Source: Deinococcus metallilatus
GTDB lineage: Bacteria > Deinococcota > Deinococci > Deinococcales > Deinococcaceae
NCBI RefSeq assembly: GCF_004758605.1
Contig: NZ_CP038510.1
Span: 294,501-358,500 of the forward strand
Reading direction: 5' to 3'
DNA length: 64,000 nucleotides
Part shown: one piece after another, positions 41,811-54,591 of the stretch
Layout of the letters: each line of letters starts with the position of its first letter
How positions within the stretch are numbered: position 1 is the first letter of the stretch
The notes under the pieces: model-generated
What the model saw: only the letters and a program-made list of their open reading frames with translations
Told to the model about the DNA's origin: nothing
Databases searched by the model: none
Made by a program: the position numbers and the translations under genes

Positions 41811-42809
41811 ATGCCCCGACTCAGACGACCCCCTGCCCGGCCTGTCCTCCTGGGCACGCTGCTCCTGACTCTGCTCGCGCTGGCCGCCTGGATCAACCTG
41901 CCGCTGGTCGGCCGGGTGTTCGACCGCAGTGCCGACCGCGTCGCCGCTCTCCCCGCCGTGTCCCCCTTCCGGCCAGGCCAGCGGGTGCTGGTGCTCTCGC
42001 CGCACCCCGACGACGAGACGCTGTGCTGCGCCGGAATGATCCAGCAGGCAGAGAGCGCCGGAGCGCAGGTCTTCATCGCCTGGGCCACCGCCGGGGACGG
42101 CTTCGAGTTCGACGCGGTCCTCACGCAGAAGACGCTGCGTCCCGGTCCGCAGCAGATGCGCCGCCTGGGGGACCTCCGCGTGGAGGAAGCCCAGCGGGCC
42201 GCCGCCGTGCTGGGCGTGCCGCCCACGCGGACCTTCATGCTGGGCTACCCGGATGGTGGGCTCTTCCGCCTGTTCACCACCAACTACGCCGAACCCTACA
42301 CCTCGCCGCGCACCCGCGCGTCGGCCGTGTACGTGCGCGGCGCCCTGACCCCCGGTGCGCCCTACACCGGCCGGGCGCTGGAAACCGATCTGCTGCGGGT
42401 GCTGGACCGGGTGCGGCCGGACGTGGTCCTGGCCCCCGCCCCACAGGATTTCCACCCGGATCATCACACGCTGTCCTTCATCGCGCTGCGCCTGATGAGC
42501 GCACGGCAACAGGAAGACCGCCTGCGTTTCTGGGTGGTCCACGGCGGGCTGGAGTGGCCCCTGCCCAAGGGCCTGCACACCAATCTGCCGCTGACGCTGC
42601 CTCCTCTCGCTGCACGGCTCCCCTGGGAACGGGTGGACCTGACGGCCGCGCAGGAGCAGCGCAAGCTGGAGGCCGTGGGCACCTACCGGACCCAGACGCG
42701 CGTGCTGGGCCGCTTCATGCACGCCTTCGTGCGGCAGAACGAACTCCTCAGCCCCGAACCGCTCCCCGAACAGGGCCAGGCCCCGCAACGTTCACGCGCC
42801 GGGCCGTGA
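41811..42809 (+). CDS. PIG-L/LmbE-family deacetylase, membrane-anchored
   Basis: The 332-residue protein has one N-terminal span (LLGTLLLTLLALAAWINLPL) and a PIG-L domain with the zinc motif RVLVLSPHPDDETLCCAGMI (HPDDE at ~65-69), TFMLGYPDGGLF and the late metal/catalytic motif APQDFHPDHHTLSFIALRL. These enzymes remove N-acetyl groups from GlcNAc-containing compounds (bacillithiol, mycothiol, GPI or envelope sugars). Because it is membrane-anchored and next to a PAP2 phosphatase and a two-component system, an envelope glycan or lipid substrate is more likely than bacillithiol synthesis. It lies 34 bp after the previous gene. Confidence 0.88.
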   Translation: MPRLRRPPARPVLLGTLLLTLLALAAWINLPLVGRVFDRSADRVAALPAVSPFRPGQRVLVLSPHPDDETLCCAGMIQQAESAGAQVFIAWATAGDGFEFDAVLTQKTLRPGPQQMRRLGDLRVEEAQRAAAVLGVPPTRTFMLGYPDGGLFRLFTTNYAEPYTSPRTRASAVYVRGALTPGAPYTGRALETDLLRVLDRVRPDVVLAPAPQDFHPDHHTLSFIALRLMSARQQEDRLRFWVVHGGLEWPLPKGLHTNLPLTLPPLAARLPWERVDLTAAQEQRKLEAVGTYRTQTRVLGRFMHAFVRQNELLSPEPLPEQGQAPQRSRAGP

Positions 42810-42925
42810 CCCCGCTCCCCGAGGCAGGCTTCCCATCACGCGCGCCCGTCCACCAGCCCCATCCAGCGGCCGGGTCCTGTCCACCACGTCTTCCAGGGCT
42901 GAACGCATCACTCATCTGCCGCCTC

Positions 42926-42931
42926 TAGACT
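42926..42931 (+). promoter_or_regulatory. -10 box of a leaderless promoter for the 42.9-47.4 kb cassette
   Basis: TAGACT ends 6 nt before the ATG at 42938 and there is no ribosome site, as at 5548 and 17851. Confidence 0.5.
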
Positions 42932-42937
42932 CGCGCC

Positions 42938-43216
<279 letters not shown>

Positions 43217-43228
43217 GCGGCGGGCGCC

Positions 43229-45364
<2,136 letters not shown>

Positions 45365-45379
45365 TTCCAAGGAGTCCGA

Positions 45380-46072
<693 letters not shown>

Positions 46073-46074
46073 CG

Positions 46075-47445
<1,371 letters not shown>

Positions 47446-47448
<3 letters not shown>

Positions 47449-47666
47449 TACCAAATTGCGCCCCTTCGCGAGAATCAACCGAGCGGACTTGCAAAGCTGC
47501 GCAGCAGAGCGAGCAGCAAACACTACCGGCTGGCGGCGATGGACCATGAGCGGGTCGGCCTACGTCACGCTGCGGCAAGACAGGCGAGGAGCCGCCCCTG
47601 AGCCTGGGACCACGTGAACATCCGGCGCTTTTCCGGATGTTCTGGAATCAGAGCCAGCCGGTATGA
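47446..47666 (-). repeat. 221-bp intergenic repeat, family A copy 2 (inverted), containing family B copy 6
   Basis: Read on the minus strand from 47666, TCATACCGGCTGGCTCTGAT then TCCAGAACATCCGG matches the first 34 bp of copy 1 (4324-4357) in all but a few positions and keeps the same spacing. The hairpin GAACATCCGG/CCGGATGTTC (47616-47625 / 47633-47642 on the plus strand: G at 47616, C at 47642) carries an A-T pair where copy 1 has C-G. The block CCATCGCCGCCAGCCGGTA also matches copy 1 but is pushed ~70 bp further away. A family B core (CTTGCAAAGCTGCGCAGCAG, within 47486-47510) lies inside. The plus-strand left end TGATACC supplies the stop codon of the upstream gene. The gap up to 47808 holds no gene. 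Confidence 0.72.
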
Positions 47667-47808
47667 CCCGGACGCAGTGCGGCAAGGGTTGGGGGAACGG
47701 CAGCGGTCCACACCGCGCTCAGCCCCTCGCTCCACCTGCGGCACCCCACCGGCCTTATACAAGCTGAAGCGAACGGGCCCGCGTCAGCTTCCCCCGTTAC
47801 CCTGGCCT

Positions 47809-48960
47809 ATGCCTGTCTTCGTCCATGCCATCGCGGCGGTCGTGCCGGATACCGTTTATCCCCAACGGGTCATCCGCGACGTGATCCGCGCGCAGCCCGA
47901 ACTCGACCGGCTGGGCCAGCGGCTCACCACCGCCATCTTCAATGCGTCCGGCATCGATCAGCGGCATAGCGTGGTCAGGGACTTCCTGGGGGGACCGGAC
48001 GACGCCCCCGGCCTGTTCTACGACCCGGCCACGGGCCGGATGCTCACGCCCGGCACCGGGGCACGCAACGACTTTTACACGGTTCACGCGGCGGAACTGT
48101 TCGTGAGGGCGGCCCGGCAGGTTCTCGCCGCCTGCCCCGGCCTGAAGGCCCAGGACATTACCCACGTCGTGACCGTGTCCTGCACGGGCTTCTTCGCCCC
48201 TGGCCCGGATTACGCCGTCGTGCGGGCGCTGGGGCTCGCCCCCCACGTGCAGCGGTTTCACGTCGGATTTATGGGCTGCTACGCCGCTTTCCCCGCGCTC
48301 AAGATGGCCAGGGCCTTTTGCGAGGCCGACCCGGACGCAGTGGTCCTGGTGGTCTGTGCCGAGCTGTGTACCATCCACATGCACTCGGCGGACGACCCGG
48401 ATACCCTGATCGCCAACTCGGTCTTTGCCGACGGGGCCGCCGCCGCCCTGATCAGTGCCCGGCCACCCGCTGCCGGGACGCCCGCCCTGCGGATGGACCA
48501 CTTCGAGACGACCCTCACCCCGCCGGGGGTGGGCGAGGCCGACATGGCCTGGACCATCGGTGACCAGGGCTACGACATGGTGCTGAGCACCTACGTCCCC
48601 GACATCATCGAGGCGCATATCCAGGGTGCGCTGCTGCCGCTGCTGGCCCACGAAGCCGCCCTGGCAGGGGCGCCGCACCGCGAGGTGGAGCACTGGGCCA
48701 TCCACCCGGGCGGGCGCAGCATTCTCGACAAGGTGCAGGGGAGTCTGGGCCTGAGTGACGACCAGCTCCGGCCCTCGCGCGAGGTGCTGCGGCGCTACGG
48801 TAACATGAGCAGCGCGACGGTCCTCTTTATCCTGGCGGACCTGCTGCGCAGTGCTGACGAAGGAGGGGCGGGGGACCGGGGGCGCGTGTGCGCGATGGCC
48901 TTTGGTCCGGGTCTGACGGTCGAATCGGGCCTGCTGACGAAGTTCTCGGGGCTGGACTGA
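47809..48960 (+). CDS. type III polyketide synthase (chalcone/alkylresorcinol synthase-like)
   Basis: The 383-residue synthase has the complete catalytic triad: C125 in VTVSCTGFFAPGPDY, H299 in HWAIHPGGRSILDKV and N332 in RYGNMSSATVLF, plus the C-terminal AFGPGLTVESGLL loop. Type III PKSs extend an acyl-CoA starter with malonyl-CoA and cyclise it to alkylresorcinols, alkylpyrones or similar rings. The ATG at 47809 is chosen because the protein then aligns with the family from its first strand; the longer frame to 47614 crosses a repeat. The next two genes are a methyltransferase and an FAD hydroxylase, the srsABC order of Streptomyces phenolic-lipid clusters. Confidence 0.9.
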   Translation: MPVFVHAIAAVVPDTVYPQRVIRDVIRAQPELDRLGQRLTTAIFNASGIDQRHSVVRDFLGGPDDAPGLFYDPATGRMLTPGTGARNDFYTVHAAELFVRAARQVLAACPGLKAQDITHVVTVSCTGFFAPGPDYAVVRALGLAPHVQRFHVGFMGCYAAFPALKMARAFCEADPDAVVLVVCAELCTIHMHSADDPDTLIANSVFADGAAAALISARPPAAGTPALRMDHFETTLTPPGVGEADMAWTIGDQGYDMVLSTYVPDIIEAHIQGALLPLLAHEAALAGAPHREVEHWAIHPGGRSILDKVQGSLGLSDDQLRPSREVLRRYGNMSSATVLFILADLLRSADEGGAGDRGRVCAMAFGPGLTVESGLLTKFSGLD

Positions 48961-49655
48961 TGGGACTGGATTTCTCGCGGCGGGCCGCGGACCTGCATGA
49001 GCGCATGGACGAGCCGGACTGCGACCTGCCCACGCTGAGGCGCACCTACGCGCAGTTCGCCACCGTTAACGCGCTGGTGGCAGGCTGGCGACAGGTGTAC
49101 CTGCGGGAACTGCGGCCCCGGCTCTCCCCCGGGCGGACCATGACCCTGCTGGACATCGGCTGCGGCGGCGGGGACGTGCCGCTCCGGCTGGCCCACTGGG
49201 CACGGCGCGACGGGCTGCGGCTGCGGGTGACCGCCATTGACGCCGACGAACGCGCCGTCGCCTACGCCTCGCCCCTTGCTCAGCCCGGCGTCGAGTTCCG
49301 GCAGGCCCTCAGCGGCGACCTGGTGCGGGAGGGCCAGCGGTTCGACTTCGTCACCTCCAACCACCTGCTGCACCACCTCACCGACCCGGAACTGGTCGCC
49401 CTGCTGCGCGACAGCGAGCGGCTGTGCCGCGTCCGGGTGCTCCACAGCGACCTGGCCCGCAGTCCGCTGGCCTACCGCCTGTTCAGCGTGGGGGCGCGGC
49501 TCTTTCCCGGCACCTTCATCCACGAGGACGGCCTGCTGTCGATCCGGCGCAGCTATACGGCGGCCGAACTCGCGGCGCTCGTCCCCCCGGGCTGGGCAGT
49601 CCGGCCCCTCTTTCCCTTTCGCTACCTGCTGACCTACACGGGGCCGAATGCTTGA
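48960..49655 (+). CDS. class I SAM-dependent methyltransferase
   Basis: The 231-residue protein has the SAM-binding motif TLLDIGCGGGDVPLRLAHWA at ~62-81, the acidic loop RLRVTAIDADERAV, and FDFVTSNHLLHHLTDPELVA as motif post-I/II. In srsABC-type clusters the corresponding enzyme O-methylates the resorcinol ring; that role is inferred from position. The ATG at 48960 overlaps the PKS stop as TGATG. It overlaps the following monooxygenase gene by 8 bp. Confidence 0.88.
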   Translation: MGLDFSRRAADLHERMDEPDCDLPTLRRTYAQFATVNALVAGWRQVYLRELRPRLSPGRTMTLLDIGCGGGDVPLRLAHWARRDGLRLRVTAIDADERAVAYASPLAQPGVEFRQALSGDLVREGQRFDFVTSNHLLHHLTDPELVALLRDSERLCRVRVLHSDLARSPLAYRLFSVGARLFPGTFIHEDGLLSIRRSYTAAELAALVPPGWAVRPLFPFRYLLTYTGPNA

Positions 49656-50787
49656 CGTGCTGATCGTGGGGGGCGGCCCGGTCGGGCTGTTCCTCGGGTG
49701 CCTGCTGGCGCAGCGGGGGCTGAGGGTTCAGGTGCTGGAGCGCCGCGCGGAGCCGGGCGTCCACTCGCGCGCCATCGGCATCCATCCGCCAGCGTTGGAG
49801 GCGTTCGAGCCCGCAGGACTGACCCAGCCCCTGCTGGACGCCGGGGTCCGCATCACCCGTGGCCTGGTGCGCGGCGAGGAGGGCCTGCTGGGCGAACTGG
49901 ATTTCCGCGCCGCCTCACCCCGTTACCCCTTCATCCTCTCGCTGCCCCAGCGGGACACCGAGCGTCTGCTGGAGCGCCGTCTTCAGGACCTCGCCCCGGG
50001 GGTCCTGCGGGGGGGGGCCGAGGTGCGGGCGCTGCACGACTGCGGTTCGCACGTGGCCGTGACCTTTCGGGCAGACGGACGGGCGCGGACTGTCCAGGCC
50101 CGCCTCGTGGTGGGCGCCGACGGTCGGCGCAGCCTGGTCCGGCGACTGGCGGGCATCGGCTATCCCGGCGGCACCTACGCGGACAAGTACCTGATGGGGG
50201 ATTTCCCGGACACCACCGCTTTCGGTGACGCGGCGGTGATCTTTTTGACCGGGGCGGGCGTGGTGGAGTCCTTTCCCCTGCCGGGCTGGCAGCGGCGCTG
50301 GGTCGTCCGCACGGCCACGCTGCGCGGCGGGGCGCAGGCGCGCGACCTCGGGACGTTGGTGCAGGGCCGCACCGGCTTTTTCCTTCCGGCAGGGGAGTGC
50401 ACCATGCTCAGCGCCTTCGAGGTGCGGCACCACCTGGCCGCCCGGCTGGTGGCGGGCCGGGTGCTGCTGGTCGGCGACGCGGCGCACGAGGTCAGCCCCA
50501 TCGGGGGGCAGGGCATGAACCTGGGCTGGCTGGACGCGGCCGCGCTCGCGCCGCTGCTGGAAGAGGCCGTGGCAGACCTGGCGGCTGCGGGACCGGCGCT
50601 GCGGCGCTACGAGCGACGGCGGCTCCGGTTCGCCCGGCTCGCCACCCGGCAGGCCGAGTTCAATATGCTGTTCGGACGCCCGGCCCGTGGAGGGGCGCGG
50701 CGCGTGCGGGAAGAGGCGCTGCGTGGCCTCCTCTCGCCTCCCGTCCAGCCCCTGCTGGCGCGGGCCTTTACGATGGGCTGGCTGTGA
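49648..50787 (+). CDS. FAD-dependent aromatic hydroxylase/monooxygenase
   Basis: The 379-residue flavoprotein belongs to the PHBH/UbiH fold: N-terminal VLIVGGGPVGLFLGCLLAQR at ~4-23 binds ADP, VVGADGRRSLVRRLAG at ~154-169 is the DG motif, and VLLVGDAAHEVSPIGGQGMN at ~272-291 is the GD motif. It would hydroxylate an aromatic ring with NAD(P)H and O2. After a type III PKS and a methyltransferase it matches SrsC, which hydroxylates alkylresorcinols en route to alkylquinones (inferred). The start is ATG 49648, overlapping the methyltransferase end. Confidence 0.88.
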   Translation: MLDVLIVGGGPVGLFLGCLLAQRGLRVQVLERRAEPGVHSRAIGIHPPALEAFEPAGLTQPLLDAGVRITRGLVRGEEGLLGELDFRAASPRYPFILSLPQRDTERLLERRLQDLAPGVLRGGAEVRALHDCGSHVAVTFRADGRARTVQARLVVGADGRRSLVRRLAGIGYPGGTYADKYLMGDFPDTTAFGDAAVIFLTGAGVVESFPLPGWQRRWVVRTATLRGGAQARDLGTLVQGRTGFFLPAGECTMLSAFEVRHHLAARLVAGRVLLVGDAAHEVSPIGGQGMNLGWLDAAALAPLLEEAVADLAAAGPALRRYERRRLRFARLATRQAEFNMLFGRPARGGARRVREEALRGLLSPPVQPLLARAFTMGWL

Positions 50788-50821
50788 GGGGAAGGTACTG
50801 CACTCCCAGAGAAAGGCTCTC

Positions 50822-52099
50822 TTGCCAAACATCCTGATCGCCTCACAACCCATCGCCGGACACGTGCTGCCCCTGGTCCCGATTGTCCGGGAACTTCGCT
50901 CGCGGGGGCATGGAGTGCGCTGGTATACCGGGCGCAAGTATGCCCGGCAGGTGGAGGGCAGCGGCGCCACCTGGGAACCTTTCGTCCACGCCCGCGACTA
51001 CGACGACGCGGACTTCGGCTCGGCCTTCCCGGGAAGGGACCAGCGGCGCGGCCTGCGTCAGCTCCAGTTCGATGTCCGGCACATCTTCGTGGGGCAGATC
51101 GAGGGGCAACGGCAAGACCTGCGGGATGTGGCGCGCGGCTGGCCGTACGATTTGGTGCTGGCCGACCAGACGGTCGCGGCGGCCCTGCTGCACGAGGAAC
51201 TCGGGGGTCCCCCCTGCGCCCTGCTGGGCGTGCTGCCGCTGGGCATCCCCAGCCGGGACACCGCGCCCTTCGGGCTGGGCCTCGCCCCGGACGCCTCACC
51301 GCTGGGTCATCTTCGTAACGGCTTGCTGGCCTGGGCCACGCGGCGGGTGATCTTCGGCACCGTCTCGCGCGAACTGGAAGCGATCTGCCGCCGTCTGGGC
51401 CTGCCGCCACGGGCCTTCGTTCCCCCGGTCGCGCCCAGCCTGATGCTGCAACCCACGGTCCCCGCGTTCGAGTACCCCCGGAGCGACCTGCCCCCGCAAC
51501 TGCATTTCATCGGTCCCCTGATTCCCGAAGGCCCGGCTCGCCCACTGCCGGAGTGGTGGCCGGAAGTGCTGGCCGCAGAACGTCCGGTGGTCCTGGTCAC
51601 GCAGGGCACCCTCGCCACCGACCCCCGGCACCTGATCGCCCCGGCGCTGGAGGCGCTGGCGGGCGAGGACGTGCTGGTGGTCGCGGCGGGGGTACGTGAG
51701 GAGGTCCTGCCCGGTCCTTTGCCCCACAATGCGCGCGTGACGCCCTTTGTCCCCTTCTCCCGGCTGTTGCCCCACGTCGCCGTGTACGTGACCAACGGCG
51801 GCTACGGCGGCGTGCAGCAGGCGCTGACGTGCGGCGTCCCCTGCGTGGTCGCGGGCCGCAGCGAGGACAAGGCCGAGGTGGCCGCCCGCGTGGCCCACAC
51901 CGGAGTGGGCCTCAACCTCAGGACCGACCGGCCCGTGCCGGAGCGGGTGCGCCGGGCGGTGCGGACGCTGCTGGACGACGGGCGGTTTCGCGAACGGGCC
52001 GGGAAGCTGGGCGCGGAGCTGCGCGCCCACAACGCCCCGCGGGAGGCGGCGGACCTGCTGGAGGCCCTGATCGCGCGCAAGGGGGAGCGGCATGGCTGA
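50822..52099 (+). CDS. GT1-family glycosyltransferase (UGT/MGT-like)
   Basis: The 425-residue GT-B enzyme starts MPNILIASQPIAGHVLPLVP, with the N-terminal acceptor-domain histidine, and has VTQGTLATDPRHLIAPALEA and the donor-domain signature VTNGGYGGVQQALTCGVPCV. Such enzymes glycosylate small lipophilic or aromatic acceptors using nucleotide sugars. The start is TTG 50822, 5 nt after GAAAGG; no ATG is available. It lies 34 bp after the hydroxylase and overlaps the dTDP-glucose dehydratase by 8 bp. The inferred role is transfer of a dTDP-deoxysugar onto the polyketide made by the genes upstream. Confidence 0.87.
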   Translation: MPNILIASQPIAGHVLPLVPIVRELRSRGHGVRWYTGRKYARQVEGSGATWEPFVHARDYDDADFGSAFPGRDQRRGLRQLQFDVRHIFVGQIEGQRQDLRDVARGWPYDLVLADQTVAAALLHEELGGPPCALLGVLPLGIPSRDTAPFGLGLAPDASPLGHLRNGLLAWATRRVIFGTVSRELEAICRRLGLPPRAFVPPVAPSLMLQPTVPAFEYPRSDLPPQLHFIGPLIPEGPARPLPEWWPEVLAAERPVVLVTQGTLATDPRHLIAPALEALAGEDVLVVAAGVREEVLPGPLPHNARVTPFVPFSRLLPHVAVYVTNGGYGGVQQALTCGVPCVVAGRSEDKAEVAARVAHTGVGLNLRTDRPVPERVRRAVRTLLDDGRFRERAGKLGAELRAHNAPREAADLLEALIARKGERHG

Positions 52100-53159
52100 A
52101 GCTGCGGGCACAGGCGCCGGAGCGGTGCTGCTGGTCACCGGGGGCTGCGGGTTCATCGGCAGCAATTTCGTGCGCTGGTGGCTGGAGAACGTCCCCGGAA
52201 CGCGGGTGGTGGTCTACGACAAACTCACCTACGCGGGACGCCGCGAGAACCTGGCGGAGCTGTGGGACCGGCCCGACCTCCACCTCATGGTGGGGGACAT
52301 CGCGGACCTTGCCCGGGTCCGGCGGACCTGCCTGGAGGAGCGCGTGACCACCCTCGTGAACTTCGCGGCGGAGTCGCACGTGGACCAGTCCATCGCGGCG
52401 CCGCTCCTCTTTACCGACACCAACGTGCGGGGCACCCACGCGCTGCTGGAGGTCGCCCGGGAACTGGGCCTGCGCTTTCATCAGGTTTCGACCGACGAGG
52501 TGTACGGCGACGTGCCCGCAGGCGAGCGCCGCGCCGAGGGGGACCCGCTGGCCCCGCGCAGCCCTTACGCGGCCAGCAAGGCTGCCGCCGACCACCTGGC
52601 GCTGGCCTACCACGCCACCTACGCGCTGGCGGTCACGGTCACGCGCGGCTCGAACACCGTGGGGCCTTATCAGTACCCGGAAAAGGTTCTGCCGCTGTTC
52701 GCCACCAGTGTCCTGCGGGGCGAGCCGCTCCCCCTTTACGGTGACGGCCTGCAACAGCGCGACTACATGCACGTTCGTGACCACTGCGCGGCCATCGCGG
52801 CGGTTCTGCGCTCCGGCCAGCCCGGCGAGGTCTACAACGTGGGCACCGGCACGGAACTGACCAACCTGGACCTCGCCTGCGCGGTGCTGGACACCCTGGG
52901 CGGGGACCGGGGGCTGATCCGGCATGTCGGGGACCGCCCCGGACATGACCGGCGGTATGCGGTGGCTACCGGCAAGGTGCGCGCTCTGGGCTGGCTGTGC
53001 CGGTTCACGCCGATCCAGGCGGTGACGGAAGCGGCCCGCTGGTACGCGGAGAACGGGTGGTGGTGGCGACCCATCCGCGAGGGCGACTTCCGTGAGTACT
53101 ACCGGCGGCAGTACGCCGAGCGCCTCACCCAGCCCGGAAAGCCGGAGGGCGAACCGTGA
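52092..53159 (+). CDS. rfbB: dTDP-glucose 4,6-dehydratase
   Basis: The 355-residue extended SDR converts dTDP-glucose to dTDP-4-keto-6-deoxyglucose. The NAD motif is LVTGGCGFIGSNFVRWWLEN at ~13-32. The catalytic Asp-Glu pair is in VSTDEVYGDVP, and YxxxK in PYAASKAAADHLALAYH. NFAAESHVDQSI, GSNTVGPYQYPEKVLP and YGDGLQQRDYMHVRDHC are specific to RfbB/RmlB. It overlaps the glycosyltransferase gene by 8 bp and the thymidylyltransferase gene as GTGA. Confidence 0.93.
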   Translation: MAEAAGTGAGAVLLVTGGCGFIGSNFVRWWLENVPGTRVVVYDKLTYAGRRENLAELWDRPDLHLMVGDIADLARVRRTCLEERVTTLVNFAAESHVDQSIAAPLLFTDTNVRGTHALLEVARELGLRFHQVSTDEVYGDVPAGERRAEGDPLAPRSPYAASKAAADHLALAYHATYALAVTVTRGSNTVGPYQYPEKVLPLFATSVLRGEPLPLYGDGLQQRDYMHVRDHCAAIAAVLRSGQPGEVYNVGTGTELTNLDLACAVLDTLGGDRGLIRHVGDRPGHDRRYAVATGKVRALGWLCRFTPIQAVTEAARWYAENGWWWRPIREGDFREYYRRQYAERLTQPGKPEGEP

Positions 53160-54058
53160 GTCTCCCGCCCCGCCGCGGCGTCGTCCTGGCCGGTGGCCTG
53201 GGGACCCGGCTCTACCCGGCGACGCTGGCCGTCTCCAAGCAGCTCCTACCGGTGTACGACAAGCCGATGATCTACTACCCGCTCACCACGCTGATGCTGG
53301 GGGGCCTGCGCGAGATTCTGGTCATCTCCACGCCCGCCGACGTGCCGCGCTTTCAGCAACTGCTGGGCAGCGGCGAGCAGTGGGGGCTGCGGCTCACGTA
53401 CGCCGTGCAGCCCGAGCCGCGCGGCATCGCCCAGGCCCTGCTGCTTGCCGAACGCTTTCTGGAGGGCCGCGCCTGCACCCTGATCCTGGGCGATAACCTG
53501 TTCTACGGCTACGATCTGGCGGGCCGCCTGCATACCGCGCACGCCCGAAGGGAAGGGGCGACCATCTTCGCCTACCGGGTGAGCGAACCGGGGCGCTACG
53601 GGGTGGTGGGCTTCGGTGCGGCGGGCCAGGTCACCTCGCTGGAGGAAAAACCCGCGCGGCCCGTGTCGGACTACGCGGTCACCGGACTGTACGCTTATGG
53701 CCCGGAGGTGGTGGATATGGCGAGGGAACTGCGGCCCTCGGCGCGGGGTGAACTGGAGATTACCGACCTGAACCGCTGTTATCTGGAGCGCGGCCAGCTC
53801 ACAGTCGAGCGCCTGGGCCGCGGCTTTGCCTGGCTGGACGCGGGCACCCACGACAGCCTGCTGGAGGCGGCCTCCTTTGTGCAGACGCTGGAGCGCCGCC
53901 AGGGCCTGAAACTCGCCTGCCCCGAGGAGGTCGCCTGGCAGCAGGGCTGGCTGGACCGCGAGGGCGTGCTGGCCTGCGCCCGGCGCCTGGGCCCGGGGCC
54001 CTACGCGGAGTACCTGCGCCGGATCGTGCAGGGCGCAGACAGGGACGGTCAGCCGTGA
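53156..54058 (+). CDS. rfbA: glucose-1-phosphate thymidylyltransferase
   Basis: The 300-residue nucleotidyltransferase makes dTDP-glucose from glucose-1-phosphate and dTTP. It begins RGVVLAGGLGTRLYPATLAV, followed by SKQLLPVYDKPMIYYPLTTL, the RmlA signature, and contains LILGDNLFYGYDL, VSEPGRYGVVGF, LEEKPARPVSDYAVTGLY and AWLDAGTHDSLLEA. Length is typical (~290-300). The GTG start overlaps the rfbB stop (GTGA), as does the next gene's start. It supplies the substrate for RfbB. Confidence 0.93.
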   Translation: MSLPPRRGVVLAGGLGTRLYPATLAVSKQLLPVYDKPMIYYPLTTLMLGGLREILVISTPADVPRFQQLLGSGEQWGLRLTYAVQPEPRGIAQALLLAERFLEGRACTLILGDNLFYGYDLAGRLHTAHARREGATIFAYRVSEPGRYGVVGFGAAGQVTSLEEKPARPVSDYAVTGLYAYGPEVVDMARELRPSARGELEITDLNRCYLERGQLTVERLGRGFAWLDAGTHDSLLEAASFVQTLERRQGLKLACPEEVAWQQGWLDREGVLACARRLGPGPYAEYLRRIVQGADRDGQP

Positions 54059-54591
54059 GCCGTCTGCGGGACGAGGTGGCCGCCGCCCTCACCTTCCAGA
54101 CGTACCCGGCGGCCCCCGAGATCAGCGGGGTGTGGACCTTCCCCCTGCGTAAGCTGCGCGGCGAGAACGGCGCCTTCATGGAGGTTCTGCGGCTGGGAGA
54201 GGAGGGCGTGCAGGGCCTGCCGGGACTGTTCACGCCCCGGCAGTTCAGTGTGTCCTGGGCCGCCCCCGGCCGCCTCAACGCCTTTCACCTGCACCCCCTG
54301 GCCGAGCAGAACGAGCTGTGGTGCGTGCTCGCCGGGCAGCTCCTGGTGTGGCTGGTGGATGTCCGGGCGGAGAGTGCCAGTAGCGGCGTGCGCCGTTCCA
54401 TGATCCTCAGCGGCGAGGCCCCCACCCTGCTGATGATTCCCAGCGGCGTCGCCCACGGGTTCCGTGCCGGGCCGCAGGGCGCCACCCTGCTCTACGCCGT
54501 GGACGCCCAGTTCGACCCCGCCCACCCCAACGAGGGCCGTCTGCCCTGGGACTTTTTCGGCCCCGAGCTGTGGGAGGAGGACCGGGGATGA
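54055..54591 (+). CDS. rfbC: dTDP-4-dehydrorhamnose 3,5-epimerase-like protein (RfbC family)
   Basis: The 178-residue cupin has the RmlC pattern: RLNAFHLHPLAEQNELWCVL with the catalytic-type histidine, LLVWLVDVR, LMIPSGVAHGFRA and DAQFDPAHPNEGRLPWDFFG. In classical RmlC the tyrosine that acts as general acid lies in a YxxYxPE stretch; here the matching place appears to read QFDP, so that residue may be Phe. The enzyme may therefore be a true 3,5-epimerase with a variant site or a 3-epimerase giving another deoxysugar. The GTG start overlaps the rfbA stop. Confidence 0.78.
   Translation: MSRLRDEVAAALTFQTYPAAPEISGVWTFPLRKLRGENGAFMEVLRLGEEGVQGLPGLFTPRQFSVSWAAPGRLNAFHLHPLAEQNELWCVLAGQLLVWLVDVRAESASSGVRRSMILSGEAPTLLMIPSGVAHGFRAGPQGATLLYAVDAQFDPAHPNEGRLPWDFFGPELWEEDRG

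Noticed and set aside
47614..47808. N-terminal extension of the type III PKS from GTG 47614
   Set aside because: The extension runs through the family A repeat hairpin and is Arg/Pro-rich; the ATG at 47809 gives the normal family N-terminus.
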